In this document: in pieces, positions 7,957 to 8,918 of the stretch
Layout: each line of letters begins with the position of its first letter
Position numbering within the stretch: the stretch's first letter is position 1
NCBI GenBank assembly: GCA_945957075.1
Contig: CAMFJP010000052.1
Location: forward strand, 1-8,918
Source: an uncultured Chlamydiae bacterium
GTDB taxonomy: Bacteria > Chlamydiota > Chlamydiia > Chlamydiales > Rhabdochlamydiaceae
Reading direction: 5' to 3'
Length of the DNA: 8,918 bases
The notes under the pieces: model-generated
Database searches by the model: none
What the model was told of the DNA's origin: nothing
Seen by the model: only the letters and a program-made list of their open reading frames with translations
Translations under genes and position numbers: made by a program

Positions 7957-7985
7957 AAGTTATCAGATTTGGCATTATTTGCCAA
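7957..7985 (-). promoter_or_regulatory. Possible promoter for the rpmB operon
   Basis: On the minus strand TTGGCA (7985-7980) is followed after 17 nt by TAACTT (7962-7957). The -35 matches the sigma-70 consensus at five of six bases and the -10 at only three. The position, about 28 nt before the rpmB ATG, suits a short leader. Confidence 0.35.
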
Positions 7986-7993
7986 TTTGATAA
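7960..7993. repeat. Imperfect palindrome in the rpmB-sthA divergent gap
   Basis: The arm TTATCAGATTTGGCA (7960-7974) faces TGCCAATTTGATAA (7980-7993) across a 5-nt AT-rich spacer; the arms pair except for one mismatch and one extra base. It covers the -35 and spacer of the possible rpmB promoter and includes a GATAAT (7989-7994) that could be a -10 toward sthA. It could be an operator or only a symmetric divergent promoter; no regulator is recognisable. Confidence 0.5.
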
Positions 7994-8050
7994 TGTGACA
8001 TTAGACCTCTTGCATAACGCGCTTTACTTGATAACGCTTGTGATTTTTGA

Positions 8051-8118
8051 GCAGCTTTAAACTCAAATTTCGAGTTAATATGAAGACATATTGCCGAGAA
8101 ATTTGAGTTTAAAGCTGC
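8051..8118. repeat. 32-bp hairpin at the core of copy C
   Basis: The arm at 8051-8082 pairs with the arm at 8087-8118 around the loop AAGA, with mismatches near the loop only. Compared with element B, the pair 8063/8106 is T-A where B (5948/5991) has C-G, a change on both arms that keeps the stem. Confidence 0.9.
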
Positions 8119-8155
8119 CAAAAAGCGCGGCGACACCAAGCAAAGCGCGTTATGC

Positions 8156-8161
8156 AAGAGG
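8156..8161 (+). promoter_or_regulatory. sthA ribosome binding site, supplied by the repeat end
   Basis: AAGAGG lies 7 nt before ATG 8169, a good spacing, and is part of the terminal inverted repeat of copy C (ending at 8164). The sequence left of the element shows no SD that would have stood before this ATG without the insertion. Confidence 0.65.
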
Positions 8162-8168
8162 TCTCTTT

Positions 8169-8918
8169 ATGGAAGAATTATATGCAGACTTTATTGTCAT
8201 AGGATCTGGACCCGCTGGCCAAAAGGGCGCTGTCCAGGCAGCAAAACTTGGAAAAAGCGTCATCCTCATAGAAAACGGCAAGCTCGGGGGCAGCTGCCTA
8301 CACTCTGGCACTATCCCCTCAAAATCGCTGCGCGAGGCGATCTTGGACCTTACAAACTTCTATCAAAGAAGTTTTTACAGTGACACACTCCCCCTAGTCT
8401 CCATCAATGAACTAAATTACAGACTCCATCGCACGATAGAAGAACAAGAAAAAAATTTAGAAAAACAATTCGAAAAAAATCATATCCGTGTGGTCTATGG
8501 AACCGGAGCCTTTGAAAGCGCCTCTTTTTTACGGGTATATGACAAAAACGGGGTATGCTCTTATAGAATCCGAGGCGAGGCCTTTTTAATCGCTACAGGA
8601 TCGGAGCCAAGAAACCCCCTGCACATCCCTTTTGACCACAAGCGCGTTTTAGATTCGACAAGACTACTTAGCATCGATCATGTTCCCAAAACCCTCCTTG
8701 TCCTTGGGGGTGGTATCATTGGCTCTGAATATGCAAGTTTTTTTGCAGCGCTCGGCACAGAGGTCACAGTGATAGACAAACGGGAGCACCTACTTCCCCT
8801 GCTCGACAAAGAAATTGGAATGCATTTACAAAAAGCGCTTGGATCGATCGGATTAAAAGTCGCAGGAAACAAACAGCTCTCTAAAGTTACAAAACATAAA
8901 GACCATGTAGAGGTTGTC
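8169..8918 (+). CDS. sthA: Soluble pyridine nucleotide transhydrogenase SthA (5' part, runs off window)
   Basis: The first 250 codons of a flavoprotein disulfide-reductase-family enzyme; full length would be about 460-470. Seen in order: the FAD-binding Rossmann motif GSGPAG (residues 12-17), GGSCLHSGTIPSKSLREAI (40-58), the ATG-type motif LIATGSEP, and the second Rossmann motif GGGIIGSEYASFF for NAD(P). In lipoamide dehydrogenase the redox pair is CxxxxC; here it is C43 with T48, the loss typical of SthA/UdhA, which moves hydride between NADPH and NAD+ without a dithiol. The phrase GTIPSK plus LREAI is also SthA-like. It would balance NADPH and NADH in the cytoplasm. Transcription diverges from the rpmB run. 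The RBS comes from the repeat element just upstream, so expression may depend on that insertion. The missing C-terminal dimerisation domain leaves some doubt between SthA and another family member. Confidence 0.88.
   Translation, partial: MEELYADFIVIGSGPAGQKGAVQAAKLGKSVILIENGKLGGSCLHSGTIPSKSLREAILDLTNFYQRSFYSDTLPLVSINELNYRLHRTIEEQEKNLEKQFEKNHIRVVYGTGAFESASFLRVYDKNGVCSYRIRGEAFLIATGSEPRNPLHIPFDHKRVLDSTRLLSIDHVPKTLLVLGGGIIGSEYASFFAALGTEVTVIDKREHLLPLLDKEIGMHLQKALGSIGLKVAGNKQLSKVTKHKDHVEVV

Larger units (their letters stand above)
8003..8164. mobile_element. Palindromic MITE-like element (copy C) in the sthA leader
   Basis: This is an intact 162-bp copy. Its ends AGACCTCTTGCATAACGCGC and GCGCGTTATGCAAGAGGTCT are perfect complements over 20 bp, the cleanest of the copies here. 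It has the same orientation as element B. The flanks are ATT on the left (8000-8002) and CTT on the right (8165-8167), so a 3-bp target duplication has decayed by one base or was never exact. It ends 4 nt before the sthA ATG and occupies most of the 240-bp gap to rpmB. Any promoter for sthA is therefore either inside it or upstream of it. Confidence 0.88.

Noticed and set aside
7975..8157. A 60-codon minus-strand frame between rpmB and sthA, starting with TTG
   Set aside because: It lies almost wholly in palindromic copy C and has no start context of its own. It is treated as part of the element, not as a gene.
8169..8918. Lipoamide dehydrogenase (lpd) as the identity of the right-hand gene
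   Set aside because: The second redox cysteine is replaced by threonine (GGSCLHSGTIPSK), which points to SthA rather than to a dithiol-using enzyme.

Overview
The window looks like a chromosomal segment from a member of the Chlamydiae, more likely an environmental (amoeba- or arthropod-associated) lineage than Chlamydia itself. The main reason is a giant tandem-duplicated UvrA of about 1674 residues with four ATPase modules, a form I know from chlamydiae. A lysine-rich, chlamydia-like ribosomal protein L28 and the L28/phospholipase-D neighbourhood support this. No database search was possible, so the genus is not called.

Layout. Five genes lie on the minus strand in one tightly packed run, read from right to left: rpmB (L28), a membrane-anchored phospholipase D-like protein, a MarC-family membrane protein, truA (tRNA pseudouridine synthase) and uvrA. 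Neighbours overlap or are separated by 6 nt, so they probably form one operon with translational coupling. The functions are mixed (translation, membrane, tRNA modification, DNA repair) and do not form one pathway. On the right, reading the other way, is the first 250 codons of a soluble pyridine nucleotide transhydrogenase gene (sthA), which runs off the window. The 240-bp divergent gap between rpmB and sthA holds a palindrome with a possible promoter, then a small repeat element.

The most interesting content is a family of short palindromic, MITE-like elements of about 162-165 bp. Their ends read AGACCTCTTGCATAAC / GTTATGCAAGAGGTCT, and each has a central 32-bp stem closed by a 4-nt loop. 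Four copies are visible. One is cut by the left window edge and supplies the last codons and stop of uvrA. Two are nested inside the 5' end of truA. One fills most of the sthA leader. The two in truA have 3-bp target duplications (ATT and AAT). Removing both restores a clean start, ATG AAT ATT AAA, so the 330-bp insertion split truA after its second codon yet left the frame open (110 extra codons). This resembles the in-frame Rickettsia palindromic elements. The element ends carry AAGAGG, a Shine-Dalgarno-like sequence that now sits 7 nt before the sthA ATG and 6 nt before an ATT codon at the old truA start. The elements may therefore act as portable ribosome binding sites.
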